From DASUAO01 sp046484625 (lineage in GTDB: Bacteria; Actinomycetota; Acidimicrobiia; IMCC26256; PALSA-555), in the NCBI GenBank assembly GCA_046484625.1, contig JAWOIO010000245.1, positions 1 to 13,404 of the forward strand: 13,404 nucleotides of DNA, given 5' to 3'. The position numbers and the translations under genes are program-made. How positions within the stretch are numbered: position 1 is the stretch's first letter; every line of letters starts with the position of its first letter. The notes under the pieces were generated by a model. The model had not been told where the DNA came from, did no database searches, and saw only the letters and a program-made list of their open reading frames with translations. This document shows positions 7,166 through 13,404 of this stretch, piece by piece.

Positions 7166-9895
7166 TCACGCGAGCTGACGGCGCAGCCGTTTGTCGATGG
7201 CAACGACGATGGTGGCTGCCGCGGCGATGGCAAGGATGCGGAGCCAAGCCTGCGGGGTGATGGGTGCAGTTTGGAACACCGTGTTCATCGCCGGCACGTA
7301 GGTGATCGCGAGCTGACCGAGGGCCTGGGCGGTCACGCCGGCGAGAATCCAACGATTCGAGAACACACCGACCTGCCACACGGAGTGCGTGAGCGATCGG
7401 CAGTTGAAGAGGTAGAACGCCTCGACGACCACGAACAGGTTGAGCGCGGCGGTGCGCGCCTCGGCCAGCGTCGCGCCGCTACTCCGCTCCCACTCGAACA
7501 GCCACCACGCGCCGCCCACCAGGAGCGCGGAGACCAGCAGGATGCGGAGGATGAGTGCCCCGGTGAGCAGTGGCGTGCGAGGATCACGGGGCGGACGCTC
7601 CATGATCCCGGCCTCTTTCGGCTCGAAGGCAAGCATCAGCCCCAGTGCGATCGCGGTGGTCATGTTGATCCACAGGATCTGGACCGGCAGGATCGGCAGT
7701 GCCGTCCCCAGGATGATCGCGACGAGGATGACGAAGCCCTCACCCATGTTCGTGGGGAGCGTCCAGACGATGAACTTCGTCAGGTTGTCGAACACGCCGC
7801 GGCCCTCTTCGATCGCAGCCTCGATGGTGGCGAAGTTGTCGTCGGTGAGCACCATGTCGGCGGCTTCCTTGGCCACCTCGGTACCGCCGCGACCCATGGC
7901 GACGCCGATGTCGGACTGCTGGAGCGCCGGGGCGTCGTTGACCCCGTCTCCGGTCATCGCCACCACGTGATCACGGGCTTGCAGGCCCTCGACGAGTCGG
8001 AGCTTCTGCTCCGGTGAGACCCGCGCGAAGACCGAAGCGCGCTCAACCGCGTCGGGGTACTCGTCGGCGGAGAGCTTGGCGAGGTCACCACCGGTCAGGA
8101 CGTCACCATCGTGGCGATCGGCGGAGATGCCGAGCTGATCGGCGATGGCCGTAGCGGTCGAGGCGTGGTCTCCGGTGATCATCTTCACGTCGATCCCCGC
8201 CGTGTGACAGTGCGCGACCGCGTCGATCGCCGCTTGGCGCGGGGGATCGAGCATCGCCTGCAACCCGGTCAGTGTCAGCGAACCGCGCAACGACTCGACA
8301 TCGAACTCTGTCGGTTCCTTGACTTGGGTCGTGGCCGTGGCCAAGACCCGCAATCCGTCGCGTGCGAGGCTCTCCGCGGCGGCGAGCACCGCAACCCCAT
8401 CGAGCGCCGCGAGCGCCCCGTCTGCAGCGATGCGGGTGCTGCACATGTCGAGCACCCGCTCAACCGCTCCCTTCACCAACACGACGTAGCCGTCGTGTTC
8501 GTCGCGATGCAGCGTGGCCATGTACTTGCGCTCGGAGCTGAACGGGATCGCGTCGACTCGAGGGAATGCCCCGGCGAGGTGCTGGCGGTCGAGTCCCGCC
8601 TTCGCGGCCGCGACGAGCATGGCCCCCTCGGTCGGGTCGCCGAGCACCTCCCACCCGTCATCGGCCTGCGTCAGCCGGGCATCGTTGCAGACGGCGCCGG
8701 CGATCAATGTCCACCGCAACGCCTCGCTCGCGCCGAGGTCCGCGGCGTCGCCGCTGCGGCCGAGCACTGCCCCCTCCGGCTGGTATCCGGTCCCGGTCAC
8801 GTCGAATAGCTCGCCGTGGGCCCAGACGGCACGGACGGTCATCTGGTTCTCGGTGAGCGTCCCCGTCTTGTCCGAGCACACCACCGTCGTGCTGCCGAGC
8901 GTCTCCACCGCCGGCATGCGCCGGATCACCGCGCGGCGCCGGGCCATGCGGTTCACACCAATCGCCAAGGTGATCGTGACCGCAGCGGGCAAGCCCTCCG
9001 GGATCGCCCCGACGGCCAGCGCCACCGATGCGGTGAACATCTCCGTCGCGGACTCACCGCGCAGCATCCCGACGCCGAACGTGACCGCCGCGAGGGCCAG
9101 GATCGCGACCGTGAGCACCTTGCTGAACCATGTGAGCTTCCGGGTCAGCGGCGTCGCCAGGTTCGCGGCGCTCCCGACCAATCGGTGGATCTCGCCCAGC
9201 TCGGTCTCCACCCCGGTCGCGACGACCACGCCCACCCCGGTCCCGTTGGTGATCAAGGCGCCCGAATACACCATGTTGCGACGGTCGGCCACGACGGTCG
9301 CGTCCGGCAGTACGACGTCGTCCTTGACGACCGGCACGGACTCTCCGGTCAGCGCCGACTCGTCGACCTGGAGCTCGGTGATCTCGAGCAGCCGCAGATC
9401 GGCGGGCACCTTGTCCCCGGCCTTGATCAGCACCACATCGCCCGGCACCAGATCGACTGACGGAATCGGCCGCTGGCTCCCGTCGCGCCGAACTCGCGCG
9501 TCGGTCTGCACCATCGACCGCAGCGCATCGAGCGCCGCCTCCGCCTTCGACTCTTGCACGAACCCGACGAGAGCGTTGACCAGCACGACTCCGAAGATGA
9601 CCCCCGATTCGACCCCCTCACCGAGCAACAGGGTTACGAAACCCGCGACCAACAGCACGTAGATCAGCGGATGATGGAGCTGGTGCAGGAACCGCAGGAA
9701 CGGTCCACCCGCCTTCGCCTCGGGCAGCCGATTCGGACCGAACTGCACCAGCCGCCGCCGCGCCTCGGACTCGGACAGACCATCGTGAGCATGCGTCTCG
9801 AGGAGCAGGACCACTTCGTGGATGGCCAACGAATGATGTGCGTCGCTCGTGACCTCGGAACTGATGCGAAGCGTGTCGTCAGGCTCGAGAGCCAT
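7166..9895 (-). CDS. ctpF: Cation-transporting P-type ATPase, CtpF-like (P2-type)
   Basis: A 909-residue integral membrane pump that couples ATP hydrolysis to cation transport. In order: cation ATPase N-terminal domain (HDGLSESEARRRL), transmembrane pair M1-M2 (about 76-115), actuator domain with TGES (183-186), M3-M4 with PEGLP (299-303), phosphorylation site CSDKTGTLTEN (D342), nucleotide-binding region (KGAVER near 475, DPPR at 550), KMITGDH, the hinge TGDGVNDAP (648-656), then six C-terminal helices. It reads almost collinearly with what I know of mycobacterial CtpF (about 905 residues), a DosR-regulated pump linked to calcium. In M6 the segment LWINMTTAIA keeps the Asn but lacks the Asp that binds calcium in SERCA. 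ATG 9895 has GAGGAAG nine bases upstream and is preferred to the TTG at 9913. First gene of the minus-strand block, divergent from GH65. Confidence 0.9.
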   Translation of the reverse strand: MALEPDDTLRISSEVTSDAHHSLAIHEVVLLLETHAHDGLSESEARRRLVQFGPNRLPEAKAGGPFLRFLHQLHHPLIYVLLVAGFVTLLLGEGVESGVIFGVVLVNALVGFVQESKAEAALDALRSMVQTDARVRRDGSQRPIPSVDLVPGDVVLIKAGDKVPADLRLLEITELQVDESALTGESVPVVKDDVVLPDATVVADRRNMVYSGALITNGTGVGVVVATGVETELGEIHRLVGSAANLATPLTRKLTWFSKVLTVAILALAAVTFGVGMLRGESATEMFTASVALAVGAIPEGLPAAVTITLAIGVNRMARRRAVIRRMPAVETLGSTTVVCSDKTGTLTENQMTVRAVWAHGELFDVTGTGYQPEGAVLGRSGDAADLGASEALRWTLIAGAVCNDARLTQADDGWEVLGDPTEGAMLVAAAKAGLDRQHLAGAFPRVDAIPFSSERKYMATLHRDEHDGYVVLVKGAVERVLDMCSTRIAADGALAALDGVAVLAAAESLARDGLRVLATATTQVKEPTEFDVESLRGSLTLTGLQAMLDPPRQAAIDAVAHCHTAGIDVKMITGDHASTATAIADQLGISADRHDGDVLTGGDLAKLSADEYPDAVERASVFARVSPEQKLRLVEGLQARDHVVAMTGDGVNDAPALQQSDIGVAMGRGGTEVAKEAADMVLTDDNFATIEAAIEEGRGVFDNLTKFIVWTLPTNMGEGFVILVAIILGTALPILPVQILWINMTTAIALGLMLAFEPKEAGIMERPPRDPRTPLLTGALILRILLVSALLVGGAWWLFEWERSSGATLAEARTAALNLFVVVEAFYLFNCRSLTHSVWQVGVFSNRWILAGVTAQALGQLAITYVPAMNTVFQTAPITPQAWLRILAIAAAATIVVAIDKRLRRQLA

Positions 9896-9904
9896 GGCGG
9901 AAGT

Positions 9905-9911
9905 CTTCCTC
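9905..9911 (-). promoter_or_regulatory. Ribosome-binding site of the P-type ATPase gene
   Basis: The minus strand reads GAGGAAG nine bases before ATG 9895. The alternative TTG start at 9913 would lie upstream of and overlap this site, so the ATG is preferred. Confidence 0.5.
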
Positions 9912-10019
9912 AACTGGAAATTGCGCCACCAACTCGGACGCGGCAGTCGTCGGACGCGACGTGATGCGGAGCAACCAATGCTCGTCGGAAGCCTGCAGAA
10001 ATGGCAGAGGCGAAGGTCC

Positions 10020-10181
10020 CGACAGGGAGTGTGCGAGGTGAGTGATGATCCCGACCGTGGTGATCAAGGCGACGGTGGATCGATCGATGTCACCGAGTGA
10101 GAGACCCAGCGCCGCGAGGATGAGCGAGAACTCGCTGATCTGGGCGACGGTGAGTCCTGCCAAGACGAGCCGCCATTTCGA
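10020..10181 (-). pseudogene. Relic of a CPA2-type cation:proton antiporter (KefB-like)
   Basis: Within a minus-strand open frame, about 40 codons read LAGLTVAQISEFSLILAALG and then DIDRSTVALITTVGIIT. This is a conserved transmembrane part of Na+/H+ or K+/H+ antiporters of the CPA2 (KefB/Na_H_Exchanger) family. A complete membrane domain has about 380 residues with 12 or more helices. Here only one to two helices remain, preceded and followed by unrelated sequence, with no start or ribosome-binding site in a sensible place. It lies in the 418 bp between the divergent P-type ATPase and GH65 genes. It is a decayed remnant, and its sequence now probably serves as, or next to, promoter DNA. No clear promoter boxes could be picked out in the rest of 9912-10296. 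Confidence 0.6.
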
Positions 10182-10300
10182 GGAACTCGGTCTCGGCATC
10201 CCGACATACGCTCCGTGCCGACAGCGACCGGGCGAGCGAGCGTAGTCGCCGCGTACTGCGGAGCATCGCCCGCCGGCATCTCAGGATCGCTGTCACAGGA

Positions 10301-10306
10301 AAGGAG
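10301..10306 (+). promoter_or_regulatory. Ribosome-binding site of the GH65 gene (supports GTG start)
   Basis: AAGGAG lies seven bases before GTG 10314, inside the longer purine run AGGAAAGGAG. It decides the start. The open frame continues upstream to 10215, but that extension has no family similarity and no ribosome-binding site. Confidence 0.65.
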
Positions 10307-10313
10307 TGGGAAG

Positions 10314-12710
10314 GTGACGAGTCCGTGGCTCCTCGAGCTCGAGGGGTTCGATCCGAGCTCGCAGGGTCATCGTGAGGTGTTGTGCACCCTGGGGAACGGG
10401 GTGTTCGCGACCAGGGGCGCGCTGACCGAGGTGAGCGCGAACGACGTGCACTATCCGGGCACCTACGCGGCCGGATGCTTCAACCGACTCGTCTCGCAGG
10501 TCGAGGGTCGTGCCGTCGAGCACGAGAGCATGGTGAACCTGCCCAACTGGCTACCCATGACGTTCCGCCCGGCCGGCGGCGCCTGGCTGGACGTCCGTCG
10601 CGACGAGGTCGTTGACCTCGCGGTCGCGCTCGACCTCGAGGGCGGGTCGCTCACACGGACGATGCGCGTGCGAGATGGCGACGGTCGGCAGTCGACGATC
10701 CGAGAGCGTCGTTTCGTCTCGATGGCGTCACCGCACCTCGGCGCGCTCGAGTGGTCGATCGTGCCCGAGAACTGGGAAGGCGAGATCATCATCTTCTCGT
10801 CGCTCGATGGCGGTGTGAAGAACCGGAACGTCGCGGCCGAGCGGGCGCTCGCCGGGCGCCATCTCGAGGTCGTCGGACGCGGTGCGAGCGATGCCGAGAC
10901 GGTGTGGATCGAGGTGGAGACGGTCCAGTCGCACGTGCGCGTCGCTGAGGCTGCGCGCACGCGAATCGCAGCCGGTTTGGAGGACCTGATGAGCCGTTGC
11001 GTGATCCAGGAAGATGAGCGCGTCGGGCACGAGCTCCGGGTCGTGGCACGGCGAGGTCTGCCGATCACGGTCGAGAAGGTCGTGTCGCTCTACACGAGTC
11101 GCGACCACGCGATCTCGACGTCGCTCCTCGCCGAGACCGGCGAGGTGAGCGCCGCACCCGGTTTCGGCGTCCTGCTCGCCGACCACGAGCAAGCCTGGCG
11201 AAATCTCTGGCACCGCTGCCGCCTCGAGCTCGCCACGTCCGAGCACGACACGGAGCGTGTGTTGAACCTCCACATCTTCCACGTGCTCCAGACGCTCTCA
11301 CCGCACGTCGCGGATCTCGACGTGGGTGTTCCGGCCCGTGGCCTGCACGGAGAGGCGTACCGAGGGCACATCTTCTGGGACGAGCTGTTCGCGTTCCCGT
11401 TCCTGAACCTGCGCCTTCCGAGCCTGACGCGCGAGCTTCTCATGTACCGGCATCGTCGGCTCCCCGCCGCGCGCCGACTCGCGGCCGAGGTCGGTCATCA
11501 GGGCGCGATGTACCCGTGGCAGAGCGGGAGCGACGGTCGCGAAGAGACCCCGACCGAGTTCTTCAACCCTCGCTCGGGCCGCTGGATGCCAGACAACTCC
11601 CGCCGTCAGCGCCACGTGAACCTCGCGATCGGTCACAACATCTGGCAGTACTACGAAGTGACGGCGGATCACGAGTTCCTCGCCTCGTACGGAGCGGAGA
11701 TGATCGTCGAGATCGCGCGGCTCCTCGCGAACACGACGACCTTCGACGACGTGGACGGCCGCTACCACATGCGCGGCGTCATGGGGCCTGACGAGTTCCA
11801 CGACGGGTACCCGGACTCTCCAGGCCGGGGGATCGACGACAACGCGTACAACAACGTCATGACGGCGTGGCTTTTGCGGCGCGCCCTCGACGCGCAGCGA
11901 GTGTTGGACCAGCGTCACCGTCACGAGCTGCGTGACCGCCTCCGGCTCGACGCCTCCGAGCTCGACGACTGGGATCGGATCAGCCGCCGCCTGCACGTGC
12001 CGTTCCTCGACAGCGGGATGCTCGAGCAGTTCGTCGGTTATGGGCAGCTCGACGTGCTCGACTGGCCAGCCTATCGAGCACGTTACGGCGACATCGGCCG
12101 CCTCGACCTGATCCTCGAGTCCGAAGGCGACAGCACGAACCGATACCAGGCTTCGAAGCAAGCCGACGTGCTCATGTTGTTCTTCCTCTTCTCGTCCGAG
12201 GAGCTTGTCGATCTCTTCGCGCACCTCGGCTACGACTTCGATCCGGCCACGATTCCAGACACGGTCGACCACTACCTCGCGCGCACGTCGAACGGCTCGA
12301 CGCTGAGCCAGGTCGTGCATGCATGGGTGCTCTCGCGGTCACACCGCGAGCGCTCGTGGCCGATCTTTCGCCAAGCGCTTGCCAGCGACATCGCCGACGT
12401 CCAGGGAGGCACGACGCGGGAGGGGATCCACCTCGGGGCGATGGCGGGCACAGTTGACATCGTGCAGCGCTGCTACATGGGCGTCGAAGCGCGCGACGAT
12501 GTCCTCTGGTTCAACCCGAGGCTCCCCGACGAGGTGCAGGGTCTCGAGATCTCCGTGCAGTACCGAGGTCACTGGATCGAAGCGTCCGTGATCGACGGGG
12601 TACTGACCGTCCGATCCCGACCCGCCGCTGCAGCAGCATTGAAGATCGGTCTCATCCACGAGGTTGTCGACCTCCGTGCCGGCGACGCCGTGGAGCGACG
12701 GCTGGCTTGA
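10314..12710 (+). CDS. Glycoside hydrolase family 65 protein (trehalose/alpha-glucoside phosphorylase type)
   Basis: A 798-residue cytoplasmic protein (no signal peptide) with the GH65 layout. An N-terminal beta-sandwich (about 1-290) includes the family block TLGNGVFATRGALTE and YPGTYAAGCFNRL. An (alpha/alpha)6 catalytic barrel follows with IFWDE (355-357), MYPWQSGSDGREE and GPDEFHDGY with the general acid E494. Then come KQADVLML (615-), the GSTLS phosphate-binding loop (661-665) and GIHLGAMAGTVD, with a small C-terminal beta domain. Length and motifs resemble mycobacterial Rv3401 (about 786 residues). A phosphorylase would release beta-glucose 1-phosphate from trehalose, maltose, kojibiose or a similar alpha-glucoside, fitting the beta-phosphoglucomutase-type domain of the fusion encoded on the other strand. 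Substrate, and phosphorolysis over hydrolysis, are inferred from the STLS loop and context. Divergently transcribed from the P-type ATPase gene. Confidence 0.88.
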   Translation: MTSPWLLELEGFDPSSQGHREVLCTLGNGVFATRGALTEVSANDVHYPGTYAAGCFNRLVSQVEGRAVEHESMVNLPNWLPMTFRPAGGAWLDVRRDEVVDLAVALDLEGGSLTRTMRVRDGDGRQSTIRERRFVSMASPHLGALEWSIVPENWEGEIIIFSSLDGGVKNRNVAAERALAGRHLEVVGRGASDAETVWIEVETVQSHVRVAEAARTRIAAGLEDLMSRCVIQEDERVGHELRVVARRGLPITVEKVVSLYTSRDHAISTSLLAETGEVSAAPGFGVLLADHEQAWRNLWHRCRLELATSEHDTERVLNLHIFHVLQTLSPHVADLDVGVPARGLHGEAYRGHIFWDELFAFPFLNLRLPSLTRELLMYRHRRLPAARRLAAEVGHQGAMYPWQSGSDGREETPTEFFNPRSGRWMPDNSRRQRHVNLAIGHNIWQYYEVTADHEFLASYGAEMIVEIARLLANTTTFDDVDGRYHMRGVMGPDEFHDGYPDSPGRGIDDNAYNNVMTAWLLRRALDAQRVLDQRHRHELRDRLRLDASELDDWDRISRRLHVPFLDSGMLEQFVGYGQLDVLDWPAYRARYGDIGRLDLILESEGDSTNRYQASKQADVLMLFFLFSSEELVDLFAHLGYDFDPATIPDTVDHYLARTSNGSTLSQVVHAWVLSRSHRERSWPIFRQALASDIADVQGGTTREGIHLGAMAGTVDIVQRCYMGVEARDDVLWFNPRLPDEVQGLEISVQYRGHWIEASVIDGVLTVRSRPAAAAALKIGLIHEVVDLRAGDAVERRLA

Positions 12711-12846
12711 GCTTTGAGGTCGCCGGAGTGCAGCACGACGCGCCCTAGGGTGTGCAGATCGCCGTCGCGAAACCGTATGGGACCGAGTGCGTGACCGGGA
12801 TGAACTCGATGGGCGAACCCGTGGTTGGACCCGCGACGATGCGGTT

Positions 12847-12906
12847 TGGCGCCCCCGCCAGGATTCGAACCTGGGCACACGGTTTAGGGAGACGTTGCTC
12901 GGCGTC
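12847..12906 (-). pseudogene. 3' half of a degenerate tRNA-Arg(CCU)
   Basis: On the minus strand the 3' part of a tRNA is clear: T-stem and loop CCAGG-TTCGAAT-CCTGG (874-858), acceptor 3' strand CGGGGGC (857-851), discriminator G and encoded CCA (849-847). Before it stands a 17-base anticodon arm, 895-879, with loop TCCCTAA. Its anticodon CCT fits Arg, but position 33 is C instead of the universal U and the upper anticodon stem mispairs. GAGCA (900-896) matches the 3' side of the D-stem. The 5' acceptor strand (expected GCCCCCG), the 5' D-stem strand and the D-loop are missing from the expected place and are replaced by repeat sequence. It cannot be a working tRNA. The shape is typical of the tRNA 3' fragment left at the far end of an element integrated into a tRNA gene. 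Confidence 0.65.
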
Positions 12907-12931
12907 CAGGCAGTCCCGTTGTGTCCATGAC

Positions 12932-13003
12932 GTGTCGTTGCGTTTGGTTCGGCGTCCACCCTGTACTCCTGAGTTCGCTGGAGTCCAGGCAGTAGTAGGG
13001 ATG
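12932..13003. repeat. Imperfect direct repeat, copy 1
   Basis: The copy begins GTGTCGTTGCGTT, continues with CGGCGTCCA and CCC, contains an inverted pair ACTCC/GGAGT (12965-12969 and 12980-12984), and ends AGTAGTAGGGATG. The second copy, about 250 bp to the right, shares the two ends and the CGGCGTCCA core in the same order and orientation, with small insertions and substitutions in between. Inside this copy GTCCAGGCAGT (12983-12993) repeats the same 11 bases found at 12904-12914 next to the tRNA fragment. AGTAGGGATG is also tandemly duplicated (12994-13003 and 13006-13015). Confidence 0.65.
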
Positions 13004-13093
13004 TGAGTAGGGATGGGCCGGGGGCGGCGTCAGTCGAACGTGACGCGTACGCGGAGCCAGTCTCGAGAGCCATGCTTCGCTGACCTCACGTGA

Positions 13094-13150
13094 GGCGACG
13101 GCGAATCTCGTGCGCTCCGCGAAGGAGAAGTAGCGGCCCGACGGCGGATG
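13094..13150 (-). pseudogene. Possible IS30-family transposase N-terminal scrap
   Basis: A minus-strand frame reads HPPSGRYFSFAERTRFAVAS. Actinobacterial IS30-family transposases carry SGRYLSFAEREEIAV just before their helix-turn-helix, and the match to that block is visible over about 15 residues. The following helix-turn-helix (expected IARRLGRSPSTISRE) is not recognisable, and there is no catalytic DDE domain in the window. It is at most a remnant, and the short length leaves chance similarity open. Confidence 0.25.
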
Positions 13151-13183
13151 ACGATGGTGCTCCTCGTCGCGCGCGGCGGCTCG

Positions 13184-13247
13184 GTGTCGTTGCGTTGAGT
13201 CCGGCGTCCATCCCATACCTCCCGAACTCCCGGGAGTAGTGGCGATG
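13184..13247. repeat. Imperfect direct repeat, copy 2
   Basis: The copy begins GTGTCGTTGCGTT, continues with CCGGCGTCCATCCCATAC and ends AGTAGTGGCGATG, parallel to copy 1. Where copy 1 has an interrupted inverted pair, this copy has the perfect 12-base palindrome ACTCCCGGGAGT (13226-13237). The CGGCGTCCA core also occurs a third time at 12900-12908, overlapping the broken 5' side of the tRNA fragment. Confidence 0.65.
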
Positions 13248-13314
13248 CGCGAGTGGTCAGGTTCGACGCGTTCGCTCGTAGGGAAAGAGGTAGCGCTCCC
13301 TGCGCCGTTCCGAG

Positions 13315-13328
13315 GACCCCCGGGGGTC
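13315..13328. repeat. Perfect 14-base palindrome GACCCCCGGGGGTC
   Basis: The two halves are exact reverse complements with no loop. It could be a protein-binding site or part of a repeat family. Without a loop and a T-tract it is not a convincing terminator. It lies in the gene-free right end. Confidence 0.4.
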
Positions 13329-13404
13329 ATTGAGTTCACATGTCCATGTTCCCGTGACTGTCGGTGTGTGATCGCATGAAGAGTCGCTCGCCGATGACGA
13401 TGGC

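Larger units (their letters stand above)
12711..13404. other. Non-coding right end with repeats and relics; no convincing gene
   Basis: Nearly 700 bases after the GH65 stop contain no reading frame with a recognisable product or well-placed ribosome-binding site. 12711-12846 shows nothing identifiable and no strong terminator hairpin. 12847-12906 is the tRNA fragment. 12900-13247 holds direct repeats. 13080-13150 may hold a transposase scrap. 13315-13328 is a perfect palindrome. An ATG at 13376 opens a frame that runs off the window and cannot be judged. Confidence 0.6.

Noticed and set aside
8514..9662. Plus-strand open frame of about 380 codons opposite the P-type ATPase gene
   Set aside because: Its low-complexity Ser/Thr/Ala/Pro composition is typical of a shadow frame, and no motif is seen. 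The minus-strand ATPase has every catalytic motif in place.
10215..10313. In-frame upstream extension of the GH65 gene
   Set aside because: It lies before the strong AAGGAG site and has no similarity to the GH65 N-terminus. The GTG at 10314 is the better start.
11298..12320. Minus-strand open frame of 340 codons opposite the GH65 gene
   Set aside because: It is rich in Val, Arg and Glu, with no domain or start signal. The plus strand carries the GH65 active-site motifs.
13020..13026. GCCCCCG on the minus strand, the 5' acceptor strand expected for the tRNA fragment
   Set aside because: It lies about 120 bases from where it should be, is not followed by the TAGCTC of a D-arm, and an intron of this length there is not plausible. 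It is probably chance in G-rich sequence.
12900..13247. Direct repeats considered as a CRISPR array
   Set aside because: There are only two full copies, they differ internally, spacing is irregular and no cas-like gene is present in the window.
13376..13404. ATG opening a frame at the right edge, considered as the start of a new gene
   Set aside because: Only nine codons are visible, with no clear ribosome-binding site and no recognisable sequence.

Overview
The window is G+C-rich DNA from a free-living bacterium that looks like an actinobacterium. The evidence is GTG and TTG starts alongside ATG, clear AAGGAG-type ribosome-binding sites, and the closest remembered relatives of several proteins being mycobacterial or actinobacterial (CtpF-type P-ATPase, Rv3400/Rv3401-type HAD and GH65 proteins). 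The class cannot be fixed from the sequence alone.

Layout. At the left edge (2-211, +) is the C-terminal end of a histone-deacetylase-fold protein. It converges on a long block of five minus-strand genes. In transcription order these are a CtpF-like cation P-type ATPase (9895-7166), a divergent phosphoketolase (6937-4460), an acetate kinase fused to a beta-phosphoglucomutase-type HAD domain (4459-2465), a small HPF/RaiA ribosome-associated protein (2264-1914) and a baeRF-family release-factor-like protein (1835-678). The phosphoketolase stop codon directly abuts the start of the fusion gene. Divergent from this block, on the plus strand, is a GH65 glycosyl phosphorylase/hydrolase (10314-12710).

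The gaps between these genes are not empty. They hold short, frame-broken pieces of other families: an alpha/beta-hydrolase and a dienelactone-hydrolase C-terminus (260-677), a ROK/polyphosphate-glucokinase-like scrap (about 7010-7165) and a transmembrane piece of a cation:proton antiporter (about 10020-10181). The right end (12711-13404) has no convincing gene. It carries the 3' half of a degenerate tRNA-Arg(CCU), an imperfect direct repeat of about 65-70 bp, palindromes and a possible IS30 transposase scrap. This is what the boundary of a mobile or rearranged region could look like.

How the genes fit together (inference). GH65 plus the HAD domain would turn an alpha-glucoside such as trehalose into glucose 6-phosphate by way of beta-glucose 1-phosphate. 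Phosphoketolase would make acetyl phosphate from a pentose or hexose phosphate, and the acetate kinase half of the fusion would harvest that as ATP and acetate. That is a fermentative, oxygen-independent ATP route from storage sugar. The HPF protein, the baeRF protein and the CtpF-type pump are functions that mycobacteria place in their hypoxia/dormancy response, so the locus reads as an energy-limitation or dormancy survival island. The most unusual single item is the AckA-HAD fusion.
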